Source: an uncultured Pseudomonadota bacterium (lineage in GTDB: Bacteria > Pseudomonadota > Gammaproteobacteria > Methylococcales > Methylomonadaceae). From it: DNA of 42,532 nucleotides. Below the pieces are notes generated by a model. It made no database searches and had not been told where the DNA came from. It worked only from the letters and a program-made list of their open reading frames with translations. A program made the position numbers and the translations under genes. Of this stretch, positions 1 to 11,855 are shown in pieces. How positions within the stretch are numbered: position 1 is the first letter of the stretch; every line of letters starts with the position of its first letter. The DNA lies in contig CAINHP010000014.1 in assembly GCA_903848905.1 (NCBI GenBank), forward strand, positions 1 through 42,532. Direction: 5' to 3'.

Positions 1-2099
<2,099 letters not shown>

Positions 2100-2204
2100 T
2101 TAAAAATGAAAGTGAAAAATGAGGTAAATTAATTATTATGTGGTGCGTAACCTATCTAAATTAGCGTTAGAATACCCTACCGCTTTCTAAATCAAAAGTA
2201 TTCT

Positions 2205-2747
2205 ATGCAGATTCAAGACCATTGGTTAAGTGATGTAACACGAATTGTATCCCCAAATTTTAATGATCGCCCTAGTGAAGATGATATTTCGTTAATTGTC
2301 ATTCATTGTATTAGTTTGCCTCCTAATGAGTTTGGCGCAAATTATATCGATGATTTATTTTGTAATCGACTCAATCCCGCGCTACATCCGTATTTTGAAG
2401 CCATTGCAACACTTAAAGTATCCGCGCATGTGCTTATTCGACGTGATGGCACGTGTGTTCAGTATGTGCCATTTCATAAACGAGCGTGGCATGCAGGTGT
2501 TTCAGTTTACGAAGAGCGGGAGAACTGTAATGACTTTTCCATCGGCATTGAACTTGAAGGAACGGAAACAATCGATTACACACAAGCGCAATATGATGTT
2601 TTAAACAATGTTATTCATGCCTTGCTGAATACTTATCCAAATTTGTCAAAACAACGTATCACCGGACATAGCGACATTGCACCTAATCGTAAAACGGATC
2701 CGGGCGATTCGTTTGATTGGGCAAAAATTATCGAAGTTGTTGTGTAA
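2205..2747 (+). CDS. ampD: 1,6-anhydro-N-acetylmuramyl-L-alanine amidase AmpD
   Basis: Cytoplasmic zinc amidase that removes the peptide from 1,6-anhydroMurNAc-peptides during peptidoglycan recycling. In enterobacteria its loss raises AmpC beta-lactamase. It has 180 residues, close to the usual 183, with no signal peptide. Family signatures are VIHCISLPPNEFG with zinc ligand H34, the central SAHVLIRRDG and FSIGIELEGTE, and the C-terminal GHSDIAPNRKTDPG with the other ligands at about H155 and D165. The 3' end overlaps the convergent queG by 20 bp. No ampE or ampR is next to it, so a link to a beta-lactamase cannot be claimed here. Confidence 0.95.
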   Translation: MQIQDHWLSDVTRIVSPNFNDRPSEDDISLIVIHCISLPPNEFGANYIDDLFCNRLNPALHPYFEAIATLKVSAHVLIRRDGTCVQYVPFHKRAWHAGVSVYEERENCNDFSIGIELEGTETIDYTQAQYDVLNNVIHALLNTYPNLSKQRITGHSDIAPNRKTDPGDSFDWAKIIEVVV

Positions 2748-3771
2748 TTGCCCATTGAATATGTTCACGTACCATGTCGGAATCGATGGTCAAGCGTTCC
2801 TTAAGTGCGTTTAAAATTTCAGTGTTTTTTGGCGCATTTCCAAGTGCGACCGCACTATTTCTCAGCCAGCGATCGTATCCGATTCGACGAATGGCAGAGC
2901 CTTCAGTTTTCGTTAAAAATTCACTTTCACTCCATGCAAATACATCCAGTAATTGTTGCGTATTTAAACGCTGACGTGGATGAAAATCCGGTTCTTTAGA
3001 TAAATTGGCAAAACGGTTCCAAGGGCAAATCAGCTGACAATCATCACAGCCATAAATGCGATTGCCAATCAATGGACGCAGTTCAACGGGAATAGCGCCA
3101 TGCAACTCGATGGTTAAATAAGAGACGCAGCGTCTCGCATCCACTTGATAAGGTGCAACAATAGCTTGTGTTGGGCAGATAGTTAAACAGGCGTTGCATT
3201 CACCGCAATGCGCTGTTGCGGGTTTATCAATCGCAAGTGCTAAATCCGTGTAAATTTCACCTAAAAAAAACCATGAACCGGCTTTGCGGTTAATTAAATT
3301 AGAATGTTTACCAATCCAACCTAGGCCGGCTTTTTGTGCAATTGCTTTTTCTAAAACAGGCGCACTATCCACAAAAGCGCGGTAACCAAATTCACCAATC
3401 TCAGCTTGAATTTTATCTGCTAGTTTCTGTAAACGCTGACGCATTAGTTTGTGATAATCACGACCTAGCGCATAGCGCGAAATATAGGCAGATGTAGGTG
3501 AATTAAGTGCTGTATTCATGGCGGTTGAATGTTCTGGCAAATAATCCATGCGCACCGAAATAATACTTTGCGTATTAGGATGAAGAAGTCCAGGACGACT
3601 CCGCTTTAAGCCATGCTTTGCCATGTAATCGAGTTCACCGTGAAATCCTTTATCAAGCCAATGTTGAAGATGGTTTTCAGCATCGTTGAGTTGCGTGTCT
3701 GCAATGCCAACTTGCTGAAAACCGAGTTCCAGACCCCATTGTTTGATTTTTTCAACCAGCGTGTGAGACAT
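2728..3771 (-). CDS. queG: Epoxyqueuosine reductase QueG
   Basis: Catalyses the last step of queuosine synthesis, reducing epoxyqueuosine to queuosine in tRNA using cobalamin and two 4Fe-4S clusters. The protein has 347 residues. The two cluster motifs are clear: CGECNACLTICP in the middle, then CVSYL followed by YGCDDCQLICPWN. The N-terminal part holds the conserved segments RVDYLP-like (here RMDYLPEHS) and YALGRDYHKLMR. A C-terminal HEAT-like tail (RNSAVALGNAP) is present. It follows trmL with only a few bases between, and both products modify the tRNA anticodon loop. Its 3' end overlaps ampD by 20 bp. Confidence 0.96.
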   Translation of the reverse strand: MSHTLVEKIKQWGLELGFQQVGIADTQLNDAENHLQHWLDKGFHGELDYMAKHGLKRSRPGLLHPNTQSIISVRMDYLPEHSTAMNTALNSPTSAYISRYALGRDYHKLMRQRLQKLADKIQAEIGEFGYRAFVDSAPVLEKAIAQKAGLGWIGKHSNLINRKAGSWFFLGEIYTDLALAIDKPATAHCGECNACLTICPTQAIVAPYQVDARRCVSYLTIELHGAIPVELRPLIGNRIYGCDDCQLICPWNRFANLSKEPDFHPRQRLNTQQLLDVFAWSESEFLTKTEGSAIRRIGYDRWLRNSAVALGNAPKNTEILNALKERLTIDSDMVREHIQWAITQQLR

Positions 3772-3774
3772 AAA

Positions 3775-4239
3775 TTAAAGCATTGCACCCGAAAAATCGG
3801 TTTGCCGCCATGCTTCGTAAAGCACAATGGCGACGGTGTTTGAAAGATTAAGGCTGCGGCTCTCTGGTTGCATAGGAAGAAATAAGCAATTCTCGCCAAT
3901 ATTCTCAAGCATTGATGCCGGCAAACCACGAGTTTCAGGGCCGAATAGAAAAACATCACCTTCTTGAAAATGGACGTTGCTATAACTTTTTTTACCTTTT
4001 GTGGTCAGTGCAAAAATACGCTGTGGCTGATTTTTTTCTAAAAAATCAGTATACGAATCGTGTAGTTGCACCGATACCCATTCATGGTAATCTAGGCCAG
4101 CACGCCGCAGTTTTTTATCATCTAAATCAAAACCAAGGGGTTTAATTAAATGCAATTGCATCCCTGCATTGGCACATAAACGAATGATATTGCCCGTATT
4201 TGCCGGAATTTCTGGCTCGAAGAGAACAATTTGAAACAT
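3775..4239 (-). CDS. trmL: tRNA (cytidine(34)-2'-O)-methyltransferase TrmL
   Basis: SPOUT-class methyltransferase that methylates the 2'-O of the wobble nucleotide of certain leucine tRNAs, using S-adenosylmethionine. At 154 residues it is a single-domain trefoil-knot protein of normal family length. Visible signatures are [16 protein letters not shown] near the N-terminus, [10 protein letters not shown] in the knot, and [20 protein letters not shown] at the SAM-binding knot. It lies between glgP (stop only a few bases away) and queG in a tight minus-strand run. An assignment to another SPOUT paralogue is unlikely given the length and the SRSLNLSN motif. Confidence 0.95.
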   Translation of the reverse strand: MFQIVLFEPEIPANTGNIIRLCANAGMQLHLIKPLGFDLDDKKLRRAGLDYHEWVSVQLHDSYTDFLEKNQPQRIFALTTKGKKSYSNVHFQEGDVFLFGPETRGLPASMLENIGENCLFLPMQPESRSLNLSNTVAIVLYEAWRQTDFSGAML

Positions 4240-4241
4240 AC

Positions 4242-6749
4242 TTAGAAGTTATTATCGATAGCAACAGGGGTTAATTTCCAAATATCATCGTTATATTCAG
4301 TAATTGTACGATCGGTAGAGAATTTACCACTTGCAGCGCAATTGAGAATGCTCATTTTTGTCCAACGATCTTTGTCTTGATAAGCAATGTCTACGCGACG
4401 CTGCGCATCAACAAAACTCCGAAAATCTGCAAGTGTTTTCCACGGATCATTACTACTTTTGAGTGAATTGATAATGTCGTCAAAAATATGCGGTTCAAAT
4501 TGATTAAAATGCCCACACTCCAGTAAATTTAATGTGCGACGTAAATCTTCATCATGATCAATATAAGATTGTGGATGATAATTATTGTTGAGTGCCTCAA
4601 CTTCTTCTTCGGTTAAACCAAATAAAAAGAAATTTTCATCGCCAACTTCTTCACGAATTTCAATATTTGCCCCATCTAACGTGCCGATTGTTAATGCGCC
4701 ATTCATCATGAATTTCATGTTGCCTGTGCCGGATGCTTCTTTACCTGCAGTCGAAATTTGTTCCGACAAATCCGCGCCAGGGCAGATTTTTTCCATCGCG
4801 GATACACGGTAATTAGGCAAAAAGACAAGTTTTAATTTACCGCCCACGTCGGGATCATTATTAATGACATTCCCCACATTGTTAATAAGCTTAATTATAC
4901 GTTTTGCCATGTAATATCCAGGCGCTGCTTTACCGCCAATTAGGACGCAGCGATCTACCCAGTTTGACGTGTCTCCGCGTTTAATGCGGTCATATAAATG
5001 AATAACGTGGAGTAAATTTAATAATTGGCGTTTATATTCATGGATACGTTTAACCTGTACATCAAAAATAGCATTCACGTTAAATTCAACATCATGCTCA
5101 ATTTTTTTATAGTCGATTAATTTTTGTTTGGCATGTTGTTTTAGTTGATACCAGCGCTCACGAAATGCTTTGTCTTCGGCATAAGGAGCGAGTAATTGCA
5201 ATTGCGATAAATCCGTAACCCAACCCGAGCCAATGGTTTCTGTAATGAGCTCAGCTAATTCGGGGTTACATGCGGCAAGCCAGCGTCGTGGCGTGACACC
5301 GTTCGTTTTATTATTAAACTTTGTCGGCCAGAGCTCATAAAAATCACGGAATAAACCTTGTTGCAATAATTTTGAATGTAGCTCAGCCACGCCATTGACA
5401 GAATAACTGCCAACAATAGCCAAGTAGGCCATTCTCACGTATTGCCCATGTCCTTCTTCGATAATGGACATACGAGAAAGTCTTTCTGATTCCCCGGGCC
5501 AACGAGCGGATACTTGAGCGAGAAAATGGGCATTAATTTCAAAAATAATTTCCATCAAGCGAGGAAGTAATTCTTTAAATAAATCGACACTCCAGCGTTC
5601 AAGGGCCTCAGGGAGCAATGTGTGATTTGTATAAGCCATTGTATGACTAGTGATTTCCCATGCTTCTTTCCATGACAATCCATAAATGTCGATGAGTAAT
5701 CGCATAAGCTCAGCAACAGAAATACTTGGGTGAGTATCATTTAATTGGAAACAGTTGTTTGCGGCAAAATCTTTGAAATTATTTCCATGTCGCCCAACCC
5801 AAGTTGCAATAACATCTTGAAGGCTTGCTGAGGCAAGTAAATATTGTTGTTTTAAACGAAGTGCTTTGCCGTTTTCATTGGCATCATTAGGATAGAGCAC
5901 CATGGTGATATTTTCAGCTGTATTTTTTGATGCAACCGATTCAGCGTAATCACCTGCATTAAATTCTTGTAAGTCAAATTCTTCAGTCGCTGTTGCTCGC
6001 CATAAACGAAGTGTATTTACAGTGCCATTTTGATACCCTGGAATAGGTGTGTCGTAGGGAATGGCGAGAACATCGTGTGTGTCGACCCAGTTGACGCGTT
6101 TATGACCTTTTTCATCAATATGCGTTTGGGTATGACCACCAAACTTTACGCGTTGAACATATTCAGAGCGTTTAATTTCCCATACATTGCCATTACGCAG
6201 CCAATGATCAGGCTTTTCTACTTGCTCACCCTCAATAATAGCTTGCGTAAACATACCGTACTCATAACGCAGGCCATATCCCGTGACAGGTAGTTGCAAA
6301 GTGGCGCAGCTATCAATAAAGCAGGCAGCTAAACGTCCTAAGCCCCCATTTCCAAGACCTGCATCCGCTTCACTATCAACAAGTTCTTCGATATCTAGAC
6401 CTAAGTCGTACATAGCTTTGGCGACAATGTCATCAATGCCCAAATTCAACATGGCATTACTTAACGCGCGACCCATTAAGAATTCCATTGATAAATAATA
6501 AGCACGGCGACATTCTTTTTCTTTGTAGGTTGTATAGGTGCGTTTCCAGCGCTCGACGATACGATCGCTAATTGCTAAAGAGAGAGCCTCGTATGCATAA
6601 TAAGGTGAGCGACAGCTTTCATCACGACCTAAACGGTGACTATAATAGCGCTTGAAATCGGCTTCAATATGTTTTTCATCCATGCCTAAATCAGGCAATG
6701 TGGTGATTGTGGAACAAGGTTTACTGGTTTTGAAAATTCTAAATGACAT
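4242..6749 (-). CDS. glgP: Glycogen/starch/maltodextrin phosphorylase
   Basis: PLP-dependent enzyme of family GT35 that releases glucose-1-phosphate from glycogen or maltodextrin. The open frame can begin at GTG 6758 (838 aa), but ATG at 6749 (835 aa) is preferred because a GGTGA-like ribosome site sits just upstream of it. The [12 protein letters not shown] segment is near the N-terminus. The PLP segment [16 protein letters not shown] carries the Schiff-base lysine at about residue 679, and TLDGANIEI follows. Length matches E. coli GlgP (815). No glgA, glgB or glgC is in the window, but a GT4 enzyme diverges from it, which suggests a polyglucose role for both. GlgP and MalP cannot be separated by eye. 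Confidence 0.95.
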   Translation of the reverse strand: MSFRIFKTSKPCSTITTLPDLGMDEKHIEADFKRYYSHRLGRDESCRSPYYAYEALSLAISDRIVERWKRTYTTYKEKECRRAYYLSMEFLMGRALSNAMLNLGIDDIVAKAMYDLGLDIEELVDSEADAGLGNGGLGRLAACFIDSCATLQLPVTGYGLRYEYGMFTQAIIEGEQVEKPDHWLRNGNVWEIKRSEYVQRVKFGGHTQTHIDEKGHKRVNWVDTHDVLAIPYDTPIPGYQNGTVNTLRLWRATATEEFDLQEFNAGDYAESVASKNTAENITMVLYPNDANENGKALRLKQQYLLASASLQDVIATWVGRHGNNFKDFAANNCFQLNDTHPSISVAELMRLLIDIYGLSWKEAWEITSHTMAYTNHTLLPEALERWSVDLFKELLPRLMEIIFEINAHFLAQVSARWPGESERLSRMSIIEEGHGQYVRMAYLAIVGSYSVNGVAELHSKLLQQGLFRDFYELWPTKFNNKTNGVTPRRWLAACNPELAELITETIGSGWVTDLSQLQLLAPYAEDKAFRERWYQLKQHAKQKLIDYKKIEHDVEFNVNAIFDVQVKRIHEYKRQLLNLLHVIHLYDRIKRGDTSNWVDRCVLIGGKAAPGYYMAKRIIKLINNVGNVINNDPDVGGKLKLVFLPNYRVSAMEKICPGADLSEQISTAGKEASGTGNMKFMMNGALTIGTLDGANIEIREEVGDENFFLFGLTEEEVEALNNNYHPQSYIDHDEDLRRTLNLLECGHFNQFEPHIFDDIINSLKSSNDPWKTLADFRSFVDAQRRVDIAYQDKDRWTKMSILNCAASGKFSTDRTITEYNDDIWKLTPVAIDNNF

Positions 6750-6797
6750 GATAATCACCGTTTTGAAGAGAATTAGGAATTCGTATTATTCTAGTCT

Positions 6798-6879
6798 ATA
6801 TCGTATTAGATAAAACGATAAATTCGCAGAATGAAGTAAAACGTCGTTTTATTTAAATGCAATTTTACTCTAACGATAT
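6798..6879. promoter_or_regulatory. Cluster of ACGATA/TAAAACG inverted motifs between glgP and the glycosyltransferase
   Basis: The 204-bp divergent spacer holds a perfect palindrome TAAAACG-T-CGTTTTA at 6837-6851. The TAAAACG half also occurs at 6811-6817. ATATCGT at 6798-6804 is repeated as its complement ACGATAT at 6873-6879, and ACGATA occurs again at 6815-6820. Such clustered related half-sites in a divergent promoter region suggest binding sites for one regulator controlling both genes. No regulator is identified and chance is possible in AT-rich DNA. Confidence 0.4.
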
Positions 6880-6962
6880 TACAAATAACCGCTCCTAACC
6901 GTTACGCATTAAAATTATCATTTGTTGTTTTTAAATTATATACATTTTACTTAGGAAATACC

Positions 6963-8609
6963 GTGTCAAATACCGCTGCTATTCTTTTTGAACCCGATGC
7001 TTATCTATTGTCTGAGCCTAAATTAATGGGTAGACAAGCTGCTGGTAATAGTTTTTTAAGGGCAGCAGTAGCAGGGCGTGGTGAGGAAGCTGTTTATGCT
7101 TATACGCCCAGTCAAAAATCAGCGGCTATTTTTAAGCAAGTTGTGGCCTCGATAGATTCAAATGCCTCTGCGCAATGGGTTCCAGCGGATCGTTTAGATT
7201 TGCTAGAACAAATTGGTGCACTGTATCTTCCTGGGCCTGGGCTTGATGTGGCTGCAAAATTGCGTTTGCGAGCAGGGAATCAAGCGTATTCGCTGGTTGG
7301 TGTCACGCATACTACCGCGTCACATCGTGCAATGGATGCGATAACAGGATTGTTGACAGCGCCTGTTATGCCTTGGGATGCGCTAATTTGTACATCAACA
7401 GCAGTACTCGAGACGGTTAAAATTTTGCTGAATGCTGAGATTGAAGCGTTGCGCTGGCGTTTTGGGTCATCAATTCAGATTACGCTGCCACAGCTGCCAG
7501 TGATACCTTTAGGCGTGCATTGCAGTGATTTTGATTTTACCGTTGATGAGCGACTTCTTGCGCGAAAATCACTCAACATTACCAAAGATGAAATTGTACT
7601 CGTGTTTGTTGGCAGACTCTCTTTTCATGCGAAGGCGCATCCGCATGCGATGTATCTTGCTGCGCAGGAAGTAGCGTTGAAAACGGGTAAGAAAATTACC
7701 TTATTGCAATGTGGATGGTTTGGTAATGATGCGATTAAAGCCAGTTTTATTGAAGGTGCTGCGCAATTTTGCCCTGATGTTCGCGCCCTATTTGTAGATG
7801 GAAGAGAACCCGAATTAGCGCGTCATAGTTGGGCGGGTGCGGATATATTTTTGTCACTTTCAGATAATATTCAGGAAACGTTTGGTATTACACCCATTGA
7901 GGCAATGGCGGCGGGATTGCCGGTTATCGTCAGTGATTGGAATGGCTATAAAGATACGGTACGTGATGGTGTGGATGGTTTTCGTATTCCCACGTGGATG
8001 CCACCACCTGCATTAGGTGAACAATTTGCAAAAGGCCATGAAGCTGGAACATTGAGTTACGATATCTATTGTGGTTTAAGTTGTCAGACGATTTCTATTT
8101 CTATGCACAGATTAATTGAAAAGTTAACGCTCTTAGTTGAAAACGATACACTGCGACAAACAATGGGTCAAGCGGGAAAAGAGCATGCGCAAACTCAATT
8201 CGACTGGCGCATTATTTATCAGCAATATCAATCGCTTTATAACTATTTACATAAACTTCGAAAGTCTACTAGTCCTAAGCAAAAGGCTACATTTCAAGTG
8301 GCGCCAAATCGTCTTGATCCCTTTTTAAGTTTTGGTCATTACCCTTCTACCTTAATTCAACCTAATACTCGAGTGACTGTGTTAAACAATCAAGTATTAC
8401 ATCAATATCGTTGTTTAATTAAAAATCCGCTGTTTAATTATGCTACGCAAGTTTTGCCTAAAGTGGAGCTGGTGGAAAAAATTGACGTTGTATTACAAGT
8501 GCAAGCAGTCACTTTAGAGGATCTTTCGGTGCAAACTCAAACAAATTTGGGAGAAATTGTTTTAGCAGTAGCCGTACTTGCTAAAATGAATTTAGTCCAA
8601 TTAGGGTGA
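6963..8609 (+). CDS. GT4-family (GT-B fold) glycosyltransferase with a C-terminal extension
   Basis: Retaining glycosyltransferase of the GT4/glycogen-synthase-like type. It starts at GTG 6963, with a TAGGAA ribosome site 5-10 bases upstream, and has 548 residues. The donor-binding half begins near residue 205 with LVFVGRLSFHAKAH. The EX7E motif is E305 and E313 in ETFGITPIEAMAAGLPVI, followed by SDWNGYKDTVRDGVDGF. The first about 200 residues are the acceptor domain and include CTSTAVLETVK. Residues from about 430 onward form an extra C-terminal module not typical of GT4 enzymes. No signal peptide is seen. Its position opposite glgP suggests glucan or storage sugar metabolism, but the substrate is unknown. 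Confidence 0.85.
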   Translation: MSNTAAILFEPDAYLLSEPKLMGRQAAGNSFLRAAVAGRGEEAVYAYTPSQKSAAIFKQVVASIDSNASAQWVPADRLDLLEQIGALYLPGPGLDVAAKLRLRAGNQAYSLVGVTHTTASHRAMDAITGLLTAPVMPWDALICTSTAVLETVKILLNAEIEALRWRFGSSIQITLPQLPVIPLGVHCSDFDFTVDERLLARKSLNITKDEIVLVFVGRLSFHAKAHPHAMYLAAQEVALKTGKKITLLQCGWFGNDAIKASFIEGAAQFCPDVRALFVDGREPELARHSWAGADIFLSLSDNIQETFGITPIEAMAAGLPVIVSDWNGYKDTVRDGVDGFRIPTWMPPPALGEQFAKGHEAGTLSYDIYCGLSCQTISISMHRLIEKLTLLVENDTLRQTMGQAGKEHAQTQFDWRIIYQQYQSLYNYLHKLRKSTSPKQKATFQVAPNRLDPFLSFGHYPSTLIQPNTRVTVLNNQVLHQYRCLIKNPLFNYATQVLPKVELVEKIDVVLQVQAVTLEDLSVQTQTNLGEIVLAVAVLAKMNLVQLG

Positions 8610-8800
8610 TACCCTAAAAAAACGGCCAGCTTAATTGTTGTCGTAATACGGATATTTTTTATTTCGTTGCGTTTTTCTTTGCGACTTGTGTTTGTTCAAT
8701 AATCAATAATAGACCTCTTCAACGTGTTTCAGAAACCTTAACTGAAAAATAATACTGTAAAAATTAACCAGGGTTTATGTTTGAATTCTTGTTGATGTGC

Positions 8801-9409
8801 TTATGCTTGAACGTCCCAAATTAAACGTGGATCAAAACTTTTTGCAGCAAACATGGTCAATACGACAACTGCAGCAAACGCAGTGGAGGCAGTTCCAGCA
8901 ATGACTTGTGCAACACCGCCTAAATTGACTACAGATACCAAAATCGAAATCATAAAAATATCCAGCATCGACCATCTGCCAACGAAGGCAATAATTCGAT
9001 AGGTTTTTGTCCAATGCTGAGCTTTCACTTGCCAGCGATAGTGAACACAAAGTAGCAGTAAACTAAGTCCTAATAATTTCATTAACGGCACTAAAATACT
9101 AGCCACTAAAACTAATAAGGCAATGGGCAGCATATCGCCATGAATGAGTGAAATAATACCGCCGATAATATTATGCGGTTCACCCACGCCAAAACGCGTG
9201 TATGTCATGATAGGAAATACATTAGCTGGGATATATAGTGCATAGCTACTTAGCAGCAGGGCAAGTGTGCGCTGCGAGCTTTGTGGTAAACGCGCATGTA
9301 ATTGCTTTCCACAGCGTGAGCACGCAATGAATTCATCGTATATAGGCGCTAATTGTCCACAGTCGTGGCAGCGTATAATACCTTGTGAAAGTGCTGTTTT
9401 TTTAATCAT
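8801..9409 (-). CDS. Paraquat-inducible protein A family, half-size (second of pair)
   Basis: Inner-membrane protein of the PqiA family with 202 residues. It opens with a rubredoxin-like zinc ribbon, CHDCG then CSRCG, followed by about four hydrophobic segments, including the typical LYIPANVFPIM and GDMLPIALLVLVASILVPLMK regions. Canonical PqiA (about 417 aa) is two such units fused. Here they are separate genes with an 8-bp overlap. In E. coli PqiA works with the MCE protein PqiB and lipoprotein PqiC in transport between membranes. No pqiB or pqiC follows, because the next gene downstream is convergent. Confidence 0.88.
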   Translation of the reverse strand: MIKKTALSQGIIRCHDCGQLAPIYDEFIACSRCGKQLHARLPQSSQRTLALLLSSYALYIPANVFPIMTYTRFGVGEPHNIIGGIISLIHGDMLPIALLVLVASILVPLMKLLGLSLLLLCVHYRWQVKAQHWTKTYRIIAFVGRWSMLDIFMISILVSVVNLGGVAQVIAGTASTAFAAVVVLTMFAAKSFDPRLIWDVQA

Positions 9410-10052
9410 TATGATCTGTGAGAGGTCGTTTTTTAGATTTTAGTTGATCAATTTTTTGCCAAAATAATGCGCTATCAAAATGGCTTGATAGCATGATTGA
9501 AACGATAAGCAGTAACACAAATGCGTTTAAACCTAAACCAAATTTTAATTCTGACATAGATGACAGTTTGACGCTGGCGACAATAATTCCTATTAAATAC
9601 ACTTCCAACATGGCCCATTCTTCAATATGATTTAGTACCCGCAAGCTTAGGCTTAAAAGGGGATTGTAGTGATTGAAATATAAGTGAGCACTAATAATTA
9701 ATGATAAAAGAATGCTTAAAATAGGAAAAAGCATACTGGCTAAAAACACCACTATTGCAACGCCCCACATACCTTCATTGAATAGTGTGATGACACCACC
9801 CCATAAAGTGCCAGCTTGCGTATTGCCCAGAACCTTGATGCTCATAATAGGTAAAATATTTGCAGGGACCAAGAGGAAAAGCCCAGTTAACGATAAAACA
9901 AATGTATGCAAAATACTTTCGTTTTTGGGGCAGCGTAGCAAATATTGGCAACGTGGACAATGCGCTGTTTCGCCTTTCTGAAAAATGACTTGACGCAGTA
10001 ATAAATCACATTCAGGGCAAGCAAGATAATTTGAAATATTCATAATCGTCAT
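9402..10052 (-). CDS. Paraquat-inducible protein A family, half-size (first of pair)
   Basis: First of two adjacent PqiA-type membrane proteins, 216 residues. It has CPECD and CPRCQ zinc-ribbon pairs in the first 40 residues, then about four membrane segments with LLVPANILPIMS and GMWGVAIVVFLASMLFPILS, the same pattern as its downstream partner. The two therefore correspond to the N- and C-terminal halves of PqiA/YebS and probably act as a heterodimer in the inner membrane. The tail is basic (LKSKKRP). Its start is ATG 10052. A second ATG at 10043 is possible, and neither has a strong ribosome site. It diverges from pilB. Confidence 0.87.
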   Translation of the reverse strand: MTIMNISNYLACPECDLLLRQVIFQKGETAHCPRCQYLLRCPKNESILHTFVLSLTGLFLLVPANILPIMSIKVLGNTQAGTLWGGVITLFNEGMWGVAIVVFLASMLFPILSILLSLIISAHLYFNHYNPLLSLSLRVLNHIEEWAMLEVYLIGIIVASVKLSSMSELKFGLGLNAFVLLLIVSIMLSSHFDSALFWQKIDQLKSKKRPLTDHND

Positions 10053-10140
10053 TTTAATGCCTTGTGCAACGCAGTGTAGTAATTGATGATAAAATCATAA
10101 AACTTTTTTGCCTACTTTTTTGTTTTTGAATGTGTACTTT

Positions 10141-11850
10141 ATGACGTTAACCTCTGATTTGCAATTTAACCATCTAATTGATGATCTCATTCAATCTCAG
10201 TATCTAACTATGCAAAGTGCCGCCGATTATTATCGTGATGCACAGAATAAAAATAACTCATTTGTCGATTATTTAGTGGTTAAAAGTATTGTTCCGTCGA
10301 TTATTATGGCTTCAAAAATTTCAGTTGCGGTTGGATTGCCTTTATTTGATCTAGATTCGCTGTTATTTGAAAGCTTGCTTAGTGATTTTCTTGAAGATTC
10401 ATTAATTCAAAAATATCGTATTTTACCCGTAAAAGTGCGCGGGAACACCCTGTTTATAGCTATTTCAGACCCGTTTGATTTTCAAGGTTTTGATGAAATA
10501 CGATTTAGTAGTCGTTTAAATCCAGAGCTTATTTTAGTTGAATCGGATAAATTAAATCATCTTATTCATACGCGAATTGAAAACAAAAGCGGATCGCTTG
10601 GTGATTTTTTTGATTTAAATCAAAATGATAATGTAACGCTATTAAATGATGAAGAAAATAATGTACTTGCTAATAATAATGTGGATGATGCGCCTATTGT
10701 TCGCTTTGTGAATAAACTTTTATTAGATGCCATAAAACAAGGTGTTTCGGATATTCATGTGGAATGTTATGAAAAAATGTGTCGTATTCGTTACCGTATT
10801 GATGGTGTTTTAACGCCTGTCATTTCGCCACCTCTCAAAATGGTAAATCAGTTAATTTCTCGTATTAAAGTCATGTCTAAAATGGATATTGCTGAGCGGC
10901 GCTTACCGCAAGATGGGCGTATTGCTATTTTTATAGAAAAAAATCGTTCGATAGATTTTCGAGTTAATACCTGTCCTACATTATTTGGTGAAAAAGTCGT
11001 GTTACGCGTTTTAGATTCTGCTAATGGACAGTGGAATATCGAAAAATTAGGGTTTGAACCATTACAGCAATCGTTGTTTTTAGAGGCTATTGAAAAACCC
11101 TATGGCATGATTTTGGTCACAGGTCCAACAGGAAGTGGTAAAACGGTAACACTTTACTCTGGTTTAGATAGCCTCAATACGCAAGAGCGAAATATTTCAA
11201 CTGTCGAAGATCCTGTTGAAATTACTATTGAAGGCATTAATCAAGTCAATATCAATCCTAAAATAGGTTTAAATTTTGCCGCTGTGTTGCGAACCTTCTT
11301 AAGACAAGATCCTGATGTGATTATGGTCGGGGAAATTCGAGATTTAGAAACAGCAGAAATTGCAATTAAAGCAGCGCAAACAGGGCATTTAGTGTTATCG
11401 ACATTACACACCAATGATGCGCCACAGACGATAAATCGTTTGATGCTAATGGGGGTCCCGCCTTTTAATGTTGTGTCGGCCATTAATTTAATTGTAGCGC
11501 AGCGTTTAGTTCGTCGTTTGTGCGAGGCATGTAAAGCGCCTGTGTATTACCCTAAAAGTCTATTATTAGCTGCTGGCTTTGGAGAGCAGGAAAGTGAACG
11601 TTTACGCTTATTTCAAGCCGTGGGTTGCGGATTGTGTAGCCATGGTTTTAGAGGGCGTGTTGCAATTTATCAAGTGATGCCATTAAGTGAGAAAATGCGT
11701 ATGTTGATTCTGCAAGGCGCTAATGCGCTTGAACTTGCCGAGCAAGCTAGGGCTGAACAGATTGATGATTTACGCGCAAGTGGACTTAATAAAGTACGTT
11801 CGGGCGTGACGAGTATTGAAGAGCTTAATCGTGTGACGTTTGAAAATTAA
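10141..11850 (+). CDS. pilB: Type IV pilus assembly ATPase PilB
   Basis: Hexameric secretion ATPase that powers pilin polymerisation at the inner membrane. The frame is open from TTG 10108, but ATG 10141 gives a normal N-terminus (MTLTSDLQF) and 569 residues, the usual PilB length. An MshEN/PilZ-like N-terminal domain is followed by the ATPase core. Walker A GPTGSGKT is at about residues 328-335, the Asp box and Walker B region includes DPDVIMVGEIRD, and the His box is LSTLHTNDAPQTINRL. A zinc site is formed by C461, C464, C496 and C499. pilC begins 5 bp downstream, so the two are co-transcribed. Confidence 0.96.
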   Translation: MTLTSDLQFNHLIDDLIQSQYLTMQSAADYYRDAQNKNNSFVDYLVVKSIVPSIIMASKISVAVGLPLFDLDSLLFESLLSDFLEDSLIQKYRILPVKVRGNTLFIAISDPFDFQGFDEIRFSSRLNPELILVESDKLNHLIHTRIENKSGSLGDFFDLNQNDNVTLLNDEENNVLANNNVDDAPIVRFVNKLLLDAIKQGVSDIHVECYEKMCRIRYRIDGVLTPVISPPLKMVNQLISRIKVMSKMDIAERRLPQDGRIAIFIEKNRSIDFRVNTCPTLFGEKVVLRVLDSANGQWNIEKLGFEPLQQSLFLEAIEKPYGMILVTGPTGSGKTVTLYSGLDSLNTQERNISTVEDPVEITIEGINQVNINPKIGLNFAAVLRTFLRQDPDVIMVGEIRDLETAEIAIKAAQTGHLVLSTLHTNDAPQTINRLMLMGVPPFNVVSAINLIVAQRLVRRLCEACKAPVYYPKSLLLAAGFGEQESERLRLFQAVGCGLCSHGFRGRVAIYQVMPLSEKMRMLILQGANALELAEQARAEQIDDLRASGLNKVRSGVTSIEELNRVTFEN

Positions 11851-11855
11851 ACAAC

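Noticed and set aside
8601-8617. Hairpin TTAGGG-TGATA-CCCTAA over the stop of the glycosyltransferase as a terminator
   Set aside because: The stem is short and is followed by an A-run, not a T-run, on the plus strand, and no T-run follows on the minus strand either.
8727-8747. TTTCAG/CTGAAA inverted repeat in the gap between the glycosyltransferase and pqiA genes
   Set aside because: Only six pairs with a nine-base loop and no T-run, too weak to call.
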